Positions 16,832-25,828 of a stretch of DNA of 33,859 nucleotides are shown here, in pieces. Each line of letters starts with the position of its first letter. Positions within the stretch are counted from its first letter, which is position 1. Source of the DNA: an uncultured Selenomonadales bacterium (lineage in GTDB: Bacteria > Bacillota > Negativicutes > Selenomonadales > Selenomonadaceae); the NCBI GenBank assembly GCA_946407095.1, contig CAMJMR010000026.1:1-33859 (forward strand), read 5' to 3'. The notes below the pieces were generated by a model that did not search any database, had not been told where the DNA came from, and was given only the letters and a program-made list of their open reading frames with translations. Position numbers and translations under genes: made by a program.

Positions 16832-18556
16832 TCAATGCAAAGTGTAAACGATTAAGTGCCGTCGCTCCAGTCGATTCAAAATTTTTGTCACGGCGTCAAG
16901 ATTTTGTTCGACGCGCCGCGAAATTTCCTCGACGCTCAGCTTGCCCGTCGCCAAAAGCAAAATTTCCAGTTCGACGCCCGACAACCTTTCGCCGCAAATT
17001 TCAGCCGTCGTCGCGTCGATTCGGTGCAGGTGCCTTGAAAGTTGTACGACGCGCAACGGATGCGCCGCCGATAGATTTTCGACCTGCGCGGCTTGAAGAC
17101 CTTCGCCCAGCTTGAGCATTTCGTAGTAGGCGAACAAAATTTCGCGCTCCATGAGCACCTTGAACCACATGCCGTAACTTTTTGTGCGGCGCGAAGTCGG
17201 GAACCAACTCAAAACCCGCTCCGTCGGCACGCGCCAATTTTCCAGCATGTCAATCATCTGCGCGGATATTTCTTGAGTAAATTCGCGTCGCATGTCGTTT
17301 ATCGTCAGGCGGTCAAGCGCGGGCGTCTCGATTTGCGGGAAGTCGCCGACCGATGTCAGAAAGTCCGTGTCGCGAATCTTCAGCCCGAATGCGGCGGGGC
17401 AACGCGTCATTTTCGTTTCGGGCAGCGGCCAAAAAAATACGACGCCAATTTCCACGACGCCTTGACTTTCCGCAATCAGTTCGCGGACAAAATTTTTATC
17501 GGCCTCGAAAGTCTCGCGCGTGAAGTTCGCGCCGCCCAAAATTATGTTGCCGTAGACTTGCTCAATGCCCGCGTCTCGACAAAGCCTCACGACCTCGAAA
17601 ATTTCTTCGGGCGTAGAATTTTTACCGTAAGACTGCAAAACGGGCGCGGTGCCCGCCTCAATGCCAAGCTGAATCCTCACGCAGCCCGCCGCCGCCAAGT
17701 CGCGAATCATTTCGGGGTTTTTGTAGAGCGTGTGGACGTGACCCTCGCAAAAGAACTTGAAATTATGCCGCTTGCGTCGCTCGGCAAGACCCGTGCAGAT
17801 TTGCTTGACTCGCTCGCCGTTTAGCGTGAAGGTGTCGTCATTAAACAAAATGTAAAGTTCGTCGTCGCCCCAATGTTCCAGGAAGGCGTCAATCTCGGCA
17901 AGGACGTTTTCCACCGAACGGAAGCGGACGGCTCGCGTATGTGCGCCCTCGTGGCAAAAGGTGCAACGAAACGGACAGCCTCGCCCCGTCAAGATGCTCA
18001 AGCCGCGATAAAAATATTTAGGCTCAAGATAACAATCTGCGTCGATAAACGGCAGGGCGTCAAGATTTTTAATCGGCGGGCGTTCGGCATTTTTAACAAG
18101 CTCGTCGCCGCGCAGGTAACTTATCCCCAAAATATTTTCAAGCGCGCCGACTTCCTCAAGGAAAAAATTCATCAGTTCAAGGACGGTAAGCTCGCCCTCG
18201 TAGCGGACAACGGCGTCGCATTTCGATTCGCGGAAAAAATTTTTGTCAAGGGCAGTGGCTTGGGGGCCGCCGACAATCACGGGCAAGTTGTAAGTTTCCT
18301 TGACGCGGCGGCTAAGGAAAATGTTTTCGGTGATGTTTTCGTAGTCGCAGTAAAGCCCGACCATTGCCACTTCGCCCGCCGAACAAAGCCTGTCGACGTG
18401 ACGCAAGCCCGCCTCCAATGTGCCGGAAAAACTTTTCGCCTCGAAGCCCTCCTGCCGCACGAACGCCGCCAACAAGTAAATCCCAAGGAAGCCGCCGTGT
18501 GTCGGCTCGACGTTCAGATAGCGGCGGTGCACGTTCAGAAACAAAATGTCAAGCAT
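16832..18556 (-). CDS. B12-binding-domain radical-SAM enzyme with C-terminal winged-helix-like segment
   Basis: 574 residues from ATG 18556, which overlaps the upstream stop by 8 bp and has GGTGAG five bases before it. Residues 1-150 form a Rossmann-like cobalamin-binding domain (LDILFLNVHRRYLNVEP... VVGGPQATAL). The radical-SAM cluster ligands are Cys194, Cys198 and Cys201 (GCPFRCTFC), followed by the TIM-barrel segments FNDDTFTL, FFCEGHVHTL and RIQLGIEAG. The last 60 residues (LSGVELEILLLATGKLSVEEISRR and on) resemble a small winged-helix/PqqD-like domain. Such enzymes methylate or rearrange unreactive carbons on lipids, peptides or antibiotics; the substrate here is unknown. Operon mates are a SPASM enzyme and dynamin-like GTPases. 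Confidence 0.88.
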   Translation of the reverse strand: MLDILFLNVHRRYLNVEPTHGGFLGIYLLAAFVRQEGFEAKSFSGTLEAGLRHVDRLCSAGEVAMVGLYCDYENITENIFLSRRVKETYNLPVIVGGPQATALDKNFFRESKCDAVVRYEGELTVLELMNFFLEEVGALENILGISYLRGDELVKNAERPPIKNLDALPFIDADCYLEPKYFYRGLSILTGRGCPFRCTFCHEGAHTRAVRFRSVENVLAEIDAFLEHWGDDELYILFNDDTFTLNGERVKQICTGLAERRKRHNFKFFCEGHVHTLYKNPEMIRDLAAAGCVRIQLGIEAGTAPVLQSYGKNSTPEEIFEVVRLCRDAGIEQVYGNIILGGANFTRETFEADKNFVRELIAESQGVVEIGVVFFWPLPETKMTRCPAAFGLKIRDTDFLTSVGDFPQIETPALDRLTINDMRREFTQEISAQMIDMLENWRVPTERVLSWFPTSRRTKSYGMWFKVLMEREILFAYYEMLKLGEGLQAAQVENLSAAHPLRVVQLSRHLHRIDATTAEICGERLSGVELEILLLATGKLSVEEISRRVEQNLDAVTKILNRLERRHLIVYTLH

Positions 18557-19721
18557 GATTCTCACCAAGCTGTTCAATCTCGCCGCGCAGTTGCCGCTTG
18601 ATTCGGATAGCGTTGCGGCGTTTGACTTTCTCGCGAACAAGAGCCGACTTCAAAAGCTTAAGCCCGTCAGTCCTAAGCCACGCGATAAATTTTTTCCTCG
18701 CCTCGCAGTGCGGATATTTCGCCTCAAGCTTGCCAAAAACATTGACCGCCTCGAAGGCGCAACCGCCGTGACACAAATTCCAATCGGCACAGCCTTTGCA
18801 GTCGTGATTCGGCAGATAAGCTTGCCGCGCCCGAATTCGTTTGGCGTTGGCGGAATTGTACAGCTCAAGCAGAGTCTTGTCGCGCAGGTTGCCGTAAGTC
18901 AGGAGCCGCGCAAGGTTATCGCGCCCGCAAAAGCCGACTTCGCCGTCGGGGTAGACGCTGATAAAGCCTTCGCCGCAAGAACCGTTGAACGAACACTCCC
19001 GGACGGGCGCAACGCCCAAAATCGCGTCGACAAGCTCGTCAAGCGGCTCGATGACATCTGCGCCGTCGCGGGCAAGGGACAGCTCGAACAGCCGCTTCAT
19101 AAGCTCGACCCATGCGCCGTAAATTTCGGCGGAATGCTTTTCGTTGGCGGCGCGTCCGCACGGCACGACCGAATGAATTTTCGGGTGAAGTTCGTGTTCC
19201 TGAATGAAGTCGAAAAGTTTTTGGGCGTCGACGGCTTCGGGCGAATTGAAAACCATCAGCGTCCCGACGCTCAAGCCCGCCGCACGCATTCGTTTCAAGT
19301 TCGCCAAAATTTTTTCGGCAGTGGGCTCGTCCGATTTTGTACGGCGATTTGCGTCGTGCAGGGCGGGGTAGCCGTCAAGCGAAACGCCGACGCCAATTTC
19401 CTCCGCCGCGAAAAATTTTATCCAATCGTCGTCAATCAGCGTGCCGTTCGTCTGCATGAGGAATCGGACGTTGTAGCCGCGCAGATTGTCCTTGGCTCGG
19501 TCAATCAGCCGTTTCAAGTTGTCGCGCCCGTAAAGCATGGGCTCGCCGCCGTGAAACAAAAATTCCGCGTCCTTGGTGCCGATATGGTCAAGGAGCGGCG
19601 GCAATTCGTCAACCAGCTTGAAAAAAATTTCTTCGGGCAAAGTCTCGGCGGGTTGGTCGCCCTCGCTGCAATAGATGCAGTTCAAGTTGCAAGCCGTCGT
19701 CATTTTCAAGATTATCTGCAT
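18549..19721 (-). CDS. Radical-SAM/SPASM enzyme (peptide- or protein-modifying type)
   Basis: 390 residues. Cluster ligands Cys11, Cys15, Cys18 (ACNLNCIYC) stand almost at the N-terminus, with FHGGEP and QTNGTLID barrel motifs. The C-terminal SPASM region has CSFNGSCGEGF, PDGEVGFCGR and DCKGCADWNLCHGGCAFEA followed by CEARKKF, enough cysteines for two auxiliary Fe-S clusters. This is the class of anaerobic sulfatase-maturating enzymes and RiPP maturases, which act on protein or peptide side chains. No sulfatase is encoded nearby; the Tyr-x-Asp-rich protein two genes upstream is the obvious local candidate substrate. ATG 19721 lies 9 bp after the preceding stop. Confidence 0.88.
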   Translation of the reverse strand: MQIILKMTTACNLNCIYCSEGDQPAETLPEEIFFKLVDELPPLLDHIGTKDAEFLFHGGEPMLYGRDNLKRLIDRAKDNLRGYNVRFLMQTNGTLIDDDWIKFFAAEEIGVGVSLDGYPALHDANRRTKSDEPTAEKILANLKRMRAAGLSVGTLMVFNSPEAVDAQKLFDFIQEHELHPKIHSVVPCGRAANEKHSAEIYGAWVELMKRLFELSLARDGADVIEPLDELVDAILGVAPVRECSFNGSCGEGFISVYPDGEVGFCGRDNLARLLTYGNLRDKTLLELYNSANAKRIRARQAYLPNHDCKGCADWNLCHGGCAFEAVNVFGKLEAKYPHCEARKKFIAWLRTDGLKLLKSALVREKVKRRNAIRIKRQLRGEIEQLGENHA

Positions 19722-19730
19722 GATGTCGCC

Positions 19731-21494
19731 TCAAAATTTCAGCGCAAGGAGTTCGCCGCGCAGTTTGTCAATCTCGCCGCGCATGCGCCTCGCAAAGTTT
19801 TCGCGCTCGACGAAATATTTTTCGCGCAAATCGGCAACGGCCTCGCTCGCCTGGCTTTTGGCGTAAGATTCGACTTGCGGCATGAGGCTGTCCAAAAATT
19901 CGTCGATGTTCGTGCCCAAATCGATTGTCTGATATTCGGTGCGCGTCGTGTGCTCTGTGCGATAATATTCCTTGCCGAAGAAACTTCTGATGTGCTCCCA
20001 AAGACCTCTCGGCTCTCGGCTCACGGTATAGCTTTCGGTGTAGGTGTGGGAAATCTGCGCGGTCTTCTTTTCGAGTGCTGCGGCTGAAATGTTCGCTTTG
20101 ACGGTCTTGAATTCGGTGCTTTGAAAGTCTTCGATGACGCGGCGCATTTGCGAATCAATTTCCACATTCAGCGCGTCCTGCAAGATTTTGGAAACCTCCG
20201 CGCTGATTGTGTCGTTGCTGACGCTTGAGCCGCGTTTGACTTGCCTGTTCCACTCGTTCGCCCGCGCAGACACCTCCGAACGAACGGCGCGCCGAACATT
20301 GGTCACGATAAGGTTGGTCATGCGTTCCATGTCGGCTTTGTACTTTTCGACGGCGGCGGTCATTGTTTCGATATCGGCGTCGAAATTTTTCAAGTCGGCA
20401 ACCACGCTGTCGACGAAGGTGTTGAGGAGGCGGCGCGGATTTTCTTGCTTGCGGGCAATGGCGTTGTCGCTGACTTTGTCGCCCAAAATCTTCATGAGCT
20501 TATCGAGCCCGCTTGCTTTGAATTTTTCGTCGTCGGCTTCGTTAATCGCCTCGTTCGCCAACTTCGTCGAAATGCTTATGGCTCTGAACTTGTTGGCGTC
20601 GATTTCGGGATAAGTTTCTTTGACGCGGGCGCAAATGTCGTTTTCCTGCAAGCGGCGGGTCTCTTCGGGCTTTGGGACGGTCTCGCCGACCAAAATTTTT
20701 TTGCCGTCGGCGTCGAAGGCGATTTTGTTCTTCGTCCTGTCGGAACGCGTTACGACAATCAAAGCCTCCTGCCCGTCGCGGCTCAAGCGTTGCATGTAGC
20801 GCATATCGTCCTGCAAGCCGGGTTCGGAACTGTTCATAAGGAAAATGCACATGTCGGTGTAACTCAAGTACTCTTCGACGAGCGCGGTCATATCCTTGGT
20901 GTCGCCCGCCTTGGCAACGGCTCCTGTGCCGGGCGAATCAATCCAGCGCAAGCCGCTGAGCGTGAAGTACTGAATCGCGCCCGTCGTGTCGATTATGCCT
21001 TCTTGAAACCAGGTGTCGCCGCGCGAATCTTTTTCGATGTGTCCCGTATCGCGTCCGCTCTCTTCGGTCTCGAAGACGGGCTTGGCGATTTTTTTGTAGC
21101 GGTTGTCGAAGGGCGCGTTGAAAAATTTTTTGCCCGCGAAGAAATTGCCCAGCGTCGACTTGCCCGCCTTGACTGCGCCGAAAATCATCACGACAAGGTA
21201 GCGTTCGTTCTTCTTTATGAATTGCTTGCCTTTACGGTCGTGTTCGATTTTGTCGCTCCACGTTTCGACGACGGCACGCATATTTTCAAGGGATTTCTGC
21301 GCGGCGCGTTCGACGGCATTGCCGCCCGAAGTTTTCTTGCCGCTCGTCGCGAAGACGGCTTGCTCAAAGTTTTTCAGCAACGTCGGAATTTGTTCGCTGC
21401 GTCGGTCAAGGTTTTGGGAAAACTTTGCAAGGTCGCCCTGCATCTTGTCCAGCTTGACAAAAAAATCGTCGACGGTCTGCGTTATGTAGCTCAT
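19731..21494 (-). CDS. Dynamin-like GTPase (second of three)
   Basis: 587 residues from ATG 21494 (GGGAG eight bases 5'). A helical N-terminal region (1-95) precedes the GTPase domain: G1 GAVKAGKST (106-114), G3 DSPG (186-189), G4 TRSD (249-252). The remaining ~300 residues are predominantly helical and charged, with a Tyr/Thr/Glu-rich segment (SHTYTESYTV... YYRTEHTTRTEYQTI) and a terminal coiled coil. There is no clear transmembrane pair, so membrane contact would be through the helical bundle or a partner. Differs from the 15119-16819 GTPase enough to be a hetero-oligomer partner, as in paired bacterial dynamins. Confidence 0.83.
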   Translation of the reverse strand: MSYITQTVDDFFVKLDKMQGDLAKFSQNLDRRSEQIPTLLKNFEQAVFATSGKKTSGGNAVERAAQKSLENMRAVVETWSDKIEHDRKGKQFIKKNERYLVVMIFGAVKAGKSTLGNFFAGKKFFNAPFDNRYKKIAKPVFETEESGRDTGHIEKDSRGDTWFQEGIIDTTGAIQYFTLSGLRWIDSPGTGAVAKAGDTKDMTALVEEYLSYTDMCIFLMNSSEPGLQDDMRYMQRLSRDGQEALIVVTRSDRTKNKIAFDADGKKILVGETVPKPEETRRLQENDICARVKETYPEIDANKFRAISISTKLANEAINEADDEKFKASGLDKLMKILGDKVSDNAIARKQENPRRLLNTFVDSVVADLKNFDADIETMTAAVEKYKADMERMTNLIVTNVRRAVRSEVSARANEWNRQVKRGSSVSNDTISAEVSKILQDALNVEIDSQMRRVIEDFQSTEFKTVKANISAAALEKKTAQISHTYTESYTVSREPRGLWEHIRSFFGKEYYRTEHTTRTEYQTIDLGTNIDEFLDSLMPQVESYAKSQASEAVADLREKYFVERENFARRMRGEIDKLRGELLALKF

Positions 21495-21499
21495 TTGAA

Positions 21500-21928
21500 T
21501 CACTCCCGTTTCGCCTGAAGTTCAAGTTCGTTAATGCGGGCTATCATTTTGTCAATCGCCTCAAGTTCCTGCTTGTCCCGCGCGATTTCGTCGTCAAGTT
21601 CGTCGCGCATTTCCTCTTTGACGTTGTCGATAATATCTTCCGCGTCCGAATAGTTGAACGAAGAATAATTTTGCTCCGCCTTAAGCTTGTTGACGCGCGC
21701 TTGAAAATTTTCTTCCATTTTCTCGCGCAGGCGGTCAACCTCGTCTTCCTTGGCGTCGATTTCGTTTTTCTTTTTGTCAATCGCATTCACCAGAGCCGAG
21801 TCGCCGTATTGACGATGATTTGAATGATTATAGTGGTCGCTGTAACGATCCGAGTAATCCGAATAATTGTCATGGCTTGCTCTATAAACAATCACGCCGC
21901 CGCCAAAAGCACCTACGATAAATGCCAT
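21500..21928 (-). CDS. Membrane-anchored coiled-coil protein with Tyr-x-Asp motifs
   Basis: 142 residues, family not recognised. Residues 1-16 are a short Gly-rich hydrophobic segment (MAFIVGAFGGGVIVY) that could be a membrane anchor. Residues 19-43 are extremely rich in Tyr, Ser, Asp, His and Asn and contain YSD at 22-24, 25-27 and 29-31, and YGD at 41-43. Residues 45-142 are a highly charged coiled coil. GGAGGTGA precedes ATG 21928. It lies between the small and large GTPase genes, 16 bp and 5 bp from them. A scaffold linking the GTPases to membrane is plausible; the Tyr-x-Asp run may be modified by the radical-SAM enzymes. Confidence 0.75.
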   Translation of the reverse strand: MAFIVGAFGGGVIVYRASHDNYSDYSDRYSDHYNHSNHRQYGDSALVNAIDKKKNEIDAKEDEVDRLREKMEENFQARVNKLKAEQNYSSFNYSDAEDIIDNVKEEMRDELDDEIARDKQELEAIDKMIARINELELQAKRE

Positions 21929-21944
21929 AAAAAATCACCTCCGA

Positions 21945-22847
21945 TTAGTAATGTTCGTTTTGCCAACGTTGCGTCAACGAAACAAATTCGTCGTTCAAAT
22001 CGTCGAGCACCGAGTCTTGATATTCGTATTCCGACTTGTCCGCATTGTAAAAGCTGACGGCCTCCTCCAATTTTTGCAAGAAAATCTTTTGCCGTTGCTG
22101 AATTTGTTCGGTCTTCGATTGAATGCGCGCTTGAACGTTGGAACGCTCCTTATTGAGTTGGGCAAGGAAGTCGTCCTTTTCGCGGGCGAGGCGGTCTTGG
22201 CGGATGGCTTTATTTTCGGCGCGCCACGTTGAAATATTTTTCTGCAGATAGTCGCGCAATTCGATTATGCCGCTCTGCTCAATGAAAAAATCTTCGTGCT
22301 CCTCTACGCCCTGCTTGTAAAGCGCATTCGAGACCGGAAAAATTTTGAAACCGCTAAGCCCGCAATAATTTTTTATGTCGGCACGAATTTTGCCTATGAT
22401 TGTTTTAAGATTTTTACTTGCGTTTTGTTCTTCAATCGATGTCAGCACAAGGCAAAGGTGGTTGACGAAAAATTTTTCGTCGGGGAAAAGAGATTTGATT
22501 TTGTTCAGCCCGTCGATGCCGTTCTTATGCAATTCGCCCGTGTCGACTCTGTGAACGAAGACAATCACATTGGCGCGCCGATAAGCCTCGTAAGCAACCT
22601 TGTCGTCGACAATCTCCGCGCTCAAGCCGGGCGTGTCAATCAGATAAACGTTGTCCGTCCACTGTTCGACTTGCGTTTTAACCGTCGTGCGGATGTCCTC
22701 TTCGGGGAAAACGTTTTTGTCGAGCAACGAGTTAAACAGCGAGCTTTTGCCGTGATTCATGACGCCCGCGTTGATTATGTTGACTTTGTCGGCGTCGGCG
22801 TCAATGGCGGCGATTTTGTCTTGAAAGGCCTTGACGTAGTCTTTCAT
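21945..22847 (-). CDS. Small dynamin-superfamily GTPase (first of three)
   Basis: 300 residues from ATG 22847, chosen over an upstream ATG because AAGGAGGG stands seven bases before it. G1 GVMNHGKSS (28-36), a Thr-rich switch I (EDIRTTVKTQV), G3 DTPG (71-74); the G4 position (LVLTSIEE) is not a clear N/TKxD. The C-terminal 90 residues are a coiled coil (about 210-290). It is shorter than full dynamins and could be a regulatory or partner GTPase for the two large ones. First gene of the operon, with its own promoter. Confidence 0.82.
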   Translation of the reverse strand: MKDYVKAFQDKIAAIDADADKVNIINAGVMNHGKSSLFNSLLDKNVFPEEDIRTTVKTQVEQWTDNVYLIDTPGLSAEIVDDKVAYEAYRRANVIVFVHRVDTGELHKNGIDGLNKIKSLFPDEKFFVNHLCLVLTSIEEQNASKNLKTIIGKIRADIKNYCGLSGFKIFPVSNALYKQGVEEHEDFFIEQSGIIELRDYLQKNISTWRAENKAIRQDRLAREKDDFLAQLNKERSNVQARIQSKTEQIQQRQKIFLQKLEEAVSFYNADKSEYEYQDSVLDDLNDEFVSLTQRWQNEHY

Positions 22848-22880
22848 GCGGCATCCCTCCTTGAAAGTAAAATTCGATTC

Positions 22881-22910
22881 ATTATCCTCCCCCCCAGTCG
22901 GCATTGTCAA
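22881..22910 (-). promoter_or_regulatory. Promoter of the dynamin/radical-SAM operon with a G7 run in the spacer
   Basis: Minus strand TTGACA (22910-22905), an 18-bp spacer containing seven consecutive G (22895-22889), then GATAAT (22886-22881), 33 bp upstream of the first GTPase start. A one-base loss in the G run would give the optimal 17-bp spacing. Confidence 0.65.
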
Positions 22911-22919
22911 GATTGGCGC

Positions 22920-22954
22920 AAAAAAAATCTGCCCTCCGCGTTGGAAAGCAGATT
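22920..22954 (-). terminator. Terminator after the CPCC-protein gene
   Basis: Minus strand stem AATCTGC/GCAGATT with an inner TCC/GGA pairing, followed by eight T (22927-22920). It isolates the downstream GTPase operon from read-through. Confidence 0.75.
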
Positions 22955-22967
22955 GAAATTTTGTTCA

Positions 22968-23171
22968 TTAAGCGGAAACATTCTTGCGCTCTCTGTAGGC
23001 TTTGCGCGCCTCGTTCAAAGACATGCGATTTGCTCCGCCGCGATAATCGGGGTCAGCGAATTGAACGGGATCATCCTCCCAATAACAAGTGTCGCAAATG
23101 TCATAGTTGTGCCCCGCCTCGACATAATCTTCGCCACAGCAGGGACAAAGTACTTTAAGTTCTCCCTCCAT
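22968..23171 (-). CDS. Small CPCC-type cysteine-rich protein
   Basis: 67 residues. VLCPCCGEDYV followed by YDICDTCYWEDDPVQFADPDYRGGAN gives two Cys pairs for a zinc ribbon-like fold, the pattern of the Cys-rich CPCC family. ATG 23171 is favoured over the TTG six bases upstream because GGAG is nine bases from it. It overlaps the 3' end of the toxin-like pseudogene by 17 bp; small CPCC proteins are found beside polymorphic-toxin genes, so an immunity function is a reasonable guess but not shown by the sequence. Metal binding is inferred from the cysteines. Confidence 0.75.
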   Translation of the reverse strand: MEGELKVLCPCCGEDYVEAGHNYDICDTCYWEDDPVQFADPDYRGGANRMSLNEARKAYRERKNVSA

Positions 23172-23472
23172 GTTCAAGGTCTCCTTTCAATGCACGCCAA
23201 TAATATTCTTCGCCGTCTTCGGGTTTAAACATGGTTATAATTCCCTTGTACGGGTGTCCTTTTGCAAAATCGTTTGTTAATCTGTCGTAACGAATAACAT
23301 GTCCGTATTTATCTGCGTGCCCCAAAATATTTTCGCTTACCGGCTGTTCCAAAAGCTCAAGTGCACGCTGAACATATTATTCAATGGTGAAGTCGGGATA
23401 TTCGTCACGATGCGTTCTGCCGTTTTGCTAATGATTCATTAGCTTTTGCCGATTTTTGAAGCCGCGAACCAT
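23155..23472 (-). pseudogene. Polymorphic-toxin/phage-type C-terminal domain, broken by two stops
   Basis: One frame from ATG 23472 reads MVRGFKNRQKLMNH, a TAG at 23430-23428, QNGRTHRDEYPDFTIE, a TAA at 23379-23377, then YVQRALELLEQPVSENILGH and on to VIRYDRLTNDF...GIITMFKPEDGEEYYW and TAA. The protein similarity pattern is continuous across both stops, so this is one gene of about 105 codons with two nonsense mutations. The VIRYDxxTNDF...FKPxxGxxYW pattern is what I associate with C-terminal domains of polymorphic toxins and some phage head proteins; function is inference. Confidence 0.65.
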
Positions 23473-23501
23473 AAACGTATTTGCACCGGAAGGTGAGGTT
23501 G

Positions 23502-23795
23502 TCATTTGGCGGGCTCCTTAGTATCCTCGACGACGCCGTTAATCGCATTGCGCGAAACTTCAACTTCGACCTTGTCCGCTATCTTCACCGTGACAATCTC
23601 GTCTTTAAGCGCGACAATCGTGCCGTAAATGCCGCCGAGCGTAATAACCCTGTTGCCAACCTTCAAGGCGTCAAGCATTTTGTTGCGCTCGTCGTGCGCC
23701 TTTTTCTGCGGACGATACAGCAGGAAGTAGAAAATCAAAATCATCAAGAGTATCGGCGTGAAATTCGCAAACAATGCCGTTGCTTCGTTATCCAT
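23502..23795 (-). CDS. yajC: Preprotein translocase accessory protein YajC
   Basis: 97 residues. One N-terminal membrane helix (PILLMILIFYFLLYRPQKK), then the conserved KMLDALKVGNRVITLGGIYGTIVAL block. YajC joins SecDF in the Sec holotranslocon. GAGGAGG precedes ATG 23795. It follows tgt as in many bacteria; secD/secF are not found downstream here, where a degenerate toxin gene lies instead. Confidence 0.95.
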   Translation of the reverse strand: MDNEATALFANFTPILLMILIFYFLLYRPQKKAHDERNKMLDALKVGNRVITLGGIYGTIVALKDEIVTVKIADKVEVEVSRNAINGVVEDTKEPAK

Positions 23796-23835
23796 TAAAA
23801 AAATACCTCCTCAATAAAACTTCAAGCGCGGCGGT

Positions 23836-25037
<1,202 letters not shown>

Positions 25038-25081
25038 TCAAACTATCTCCGTTATCTTAAATTTTCCGTCCGTGATTATCG

Positions 25082-25828
25082 TTACAAAATTTTTTCCACA
25101 TGCGCAATCATTATCGCCGCAACGTCGTTTTCGGTCAAGCTGTCCAGAACTTTCGTGCCGCCGACTTTGTTCAGTTCAGTCATCGCCGATTGGATGTGTT
25201 TTTTCCTGTCGAGTTCGACGCCGCGCGCTTTGAAGTGTTGCAAAAATTTCACGAAGCCGCCGCGCAGTTTTTCATTGCCTATAAACGAGCGTGACGCAAT
25301 GGAAAAAAGTTTGCTGTAAAAATCTTTCGTGCCCAAGGCGTCCAAGCCGTCATTGCCGAAGATGCGTCCCGCCCACCAGTATTTTGACAGCGTGTTGGTA
25401 AAAAGTCTTTCGCGCGAGCCGCCGCTGAAAAAGAATCGATTACTAAGTTCCTTAATAGTCTCCGCCTTGTCAATGCCGCTTAAGTTGTCGAGCTTGTCGT
25501 AGCCCCAACGCCGCCTCACATAATCGTAAAAGACTCCGTGACAGAAGCCCGCCCAAAATCTTTCGTCGGCAGCCTGTCGCGGCGTCAAGAAGTGCAAATT
25601 CTTGTAAAGGATTTTGCTGTTGCGAAAGTCGACTTCACTGACATCAAGCCCCCCGTCGAGCGGCGCAAGTTCAAAGTCGGGCACGTCGCGAAACTTCACG
25701 AAAGGATTTTCCCTCAAGACTTCAACGAGCCATGAGTTATCGCGCTCCGTCAAATATTTGGTGTAAATCGTCGGCAAACCGTCTTTGAGCGTGTCGAGTG
25801 CGTTGCCGTTCATGTAGCAAAGTTCCAT
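25082..25828 (-). CDS. DUF6339-like protein, third gene of the GHKL island
   Basis: 248 residues from ATG 25828, which overlaps the preceding stop (TGATG) with GGAGG seven bases upstream. Features: ERFWAGFCHGVFYDYVRRRWGY, then FFFSGGSRERLFTNTLSKYWWAGRIF, an aromatic- and Arg-rich pattern I associate with DUF6339. No catalytic motif or membrane segment is evident; mostly helical. Always-coupled starts with the two upstream genes suggest one complex. The family assignment is from memory and moderate. Confidence 0.7.
   Translation of the reverse strand: MELCYMNGNALDTLKDGLPTIYTKYLTERDNSWLVEVLRENPFVKFRDVPDFELAPLDGGLDVSEVDFRNSKILYKNLHFLTPRQAADERFWAGFCHGVFYDYVRRRWGYDKLDNLSGIDKAETIKELSNRFFFSGGSRERLFTNTLSKYWWAGRIFGNDGLDALGTKDFYSKLFSIASRSFIGNEKLRGGFVKFLQHFKARGVELDRKKHIQSAMTELNKVGGTKVLDSLTENDVAAIMIAHVEKIL

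Noticed and set aside
18546-20087. 513-codon open frame on the plus strand opposite the two radical-SAM genes
   Set aside because: It mirrors codon bias of the minus-strand genes, which have complete catalytic motifs; its own translation is rich in Arg/Ala/Val without recognisable domains. The same holds for the long plus-strand frames at 20241-21518, 17093-18601 and 4603-5118.
22848-22910. 21-residue N-terminal extension of the small GTPase from ATG 22910
   Set aside because: It would be translated from the promoter itself; ATG 22847 has AAGGAGGG at the correct distance and starts the conserved protein.
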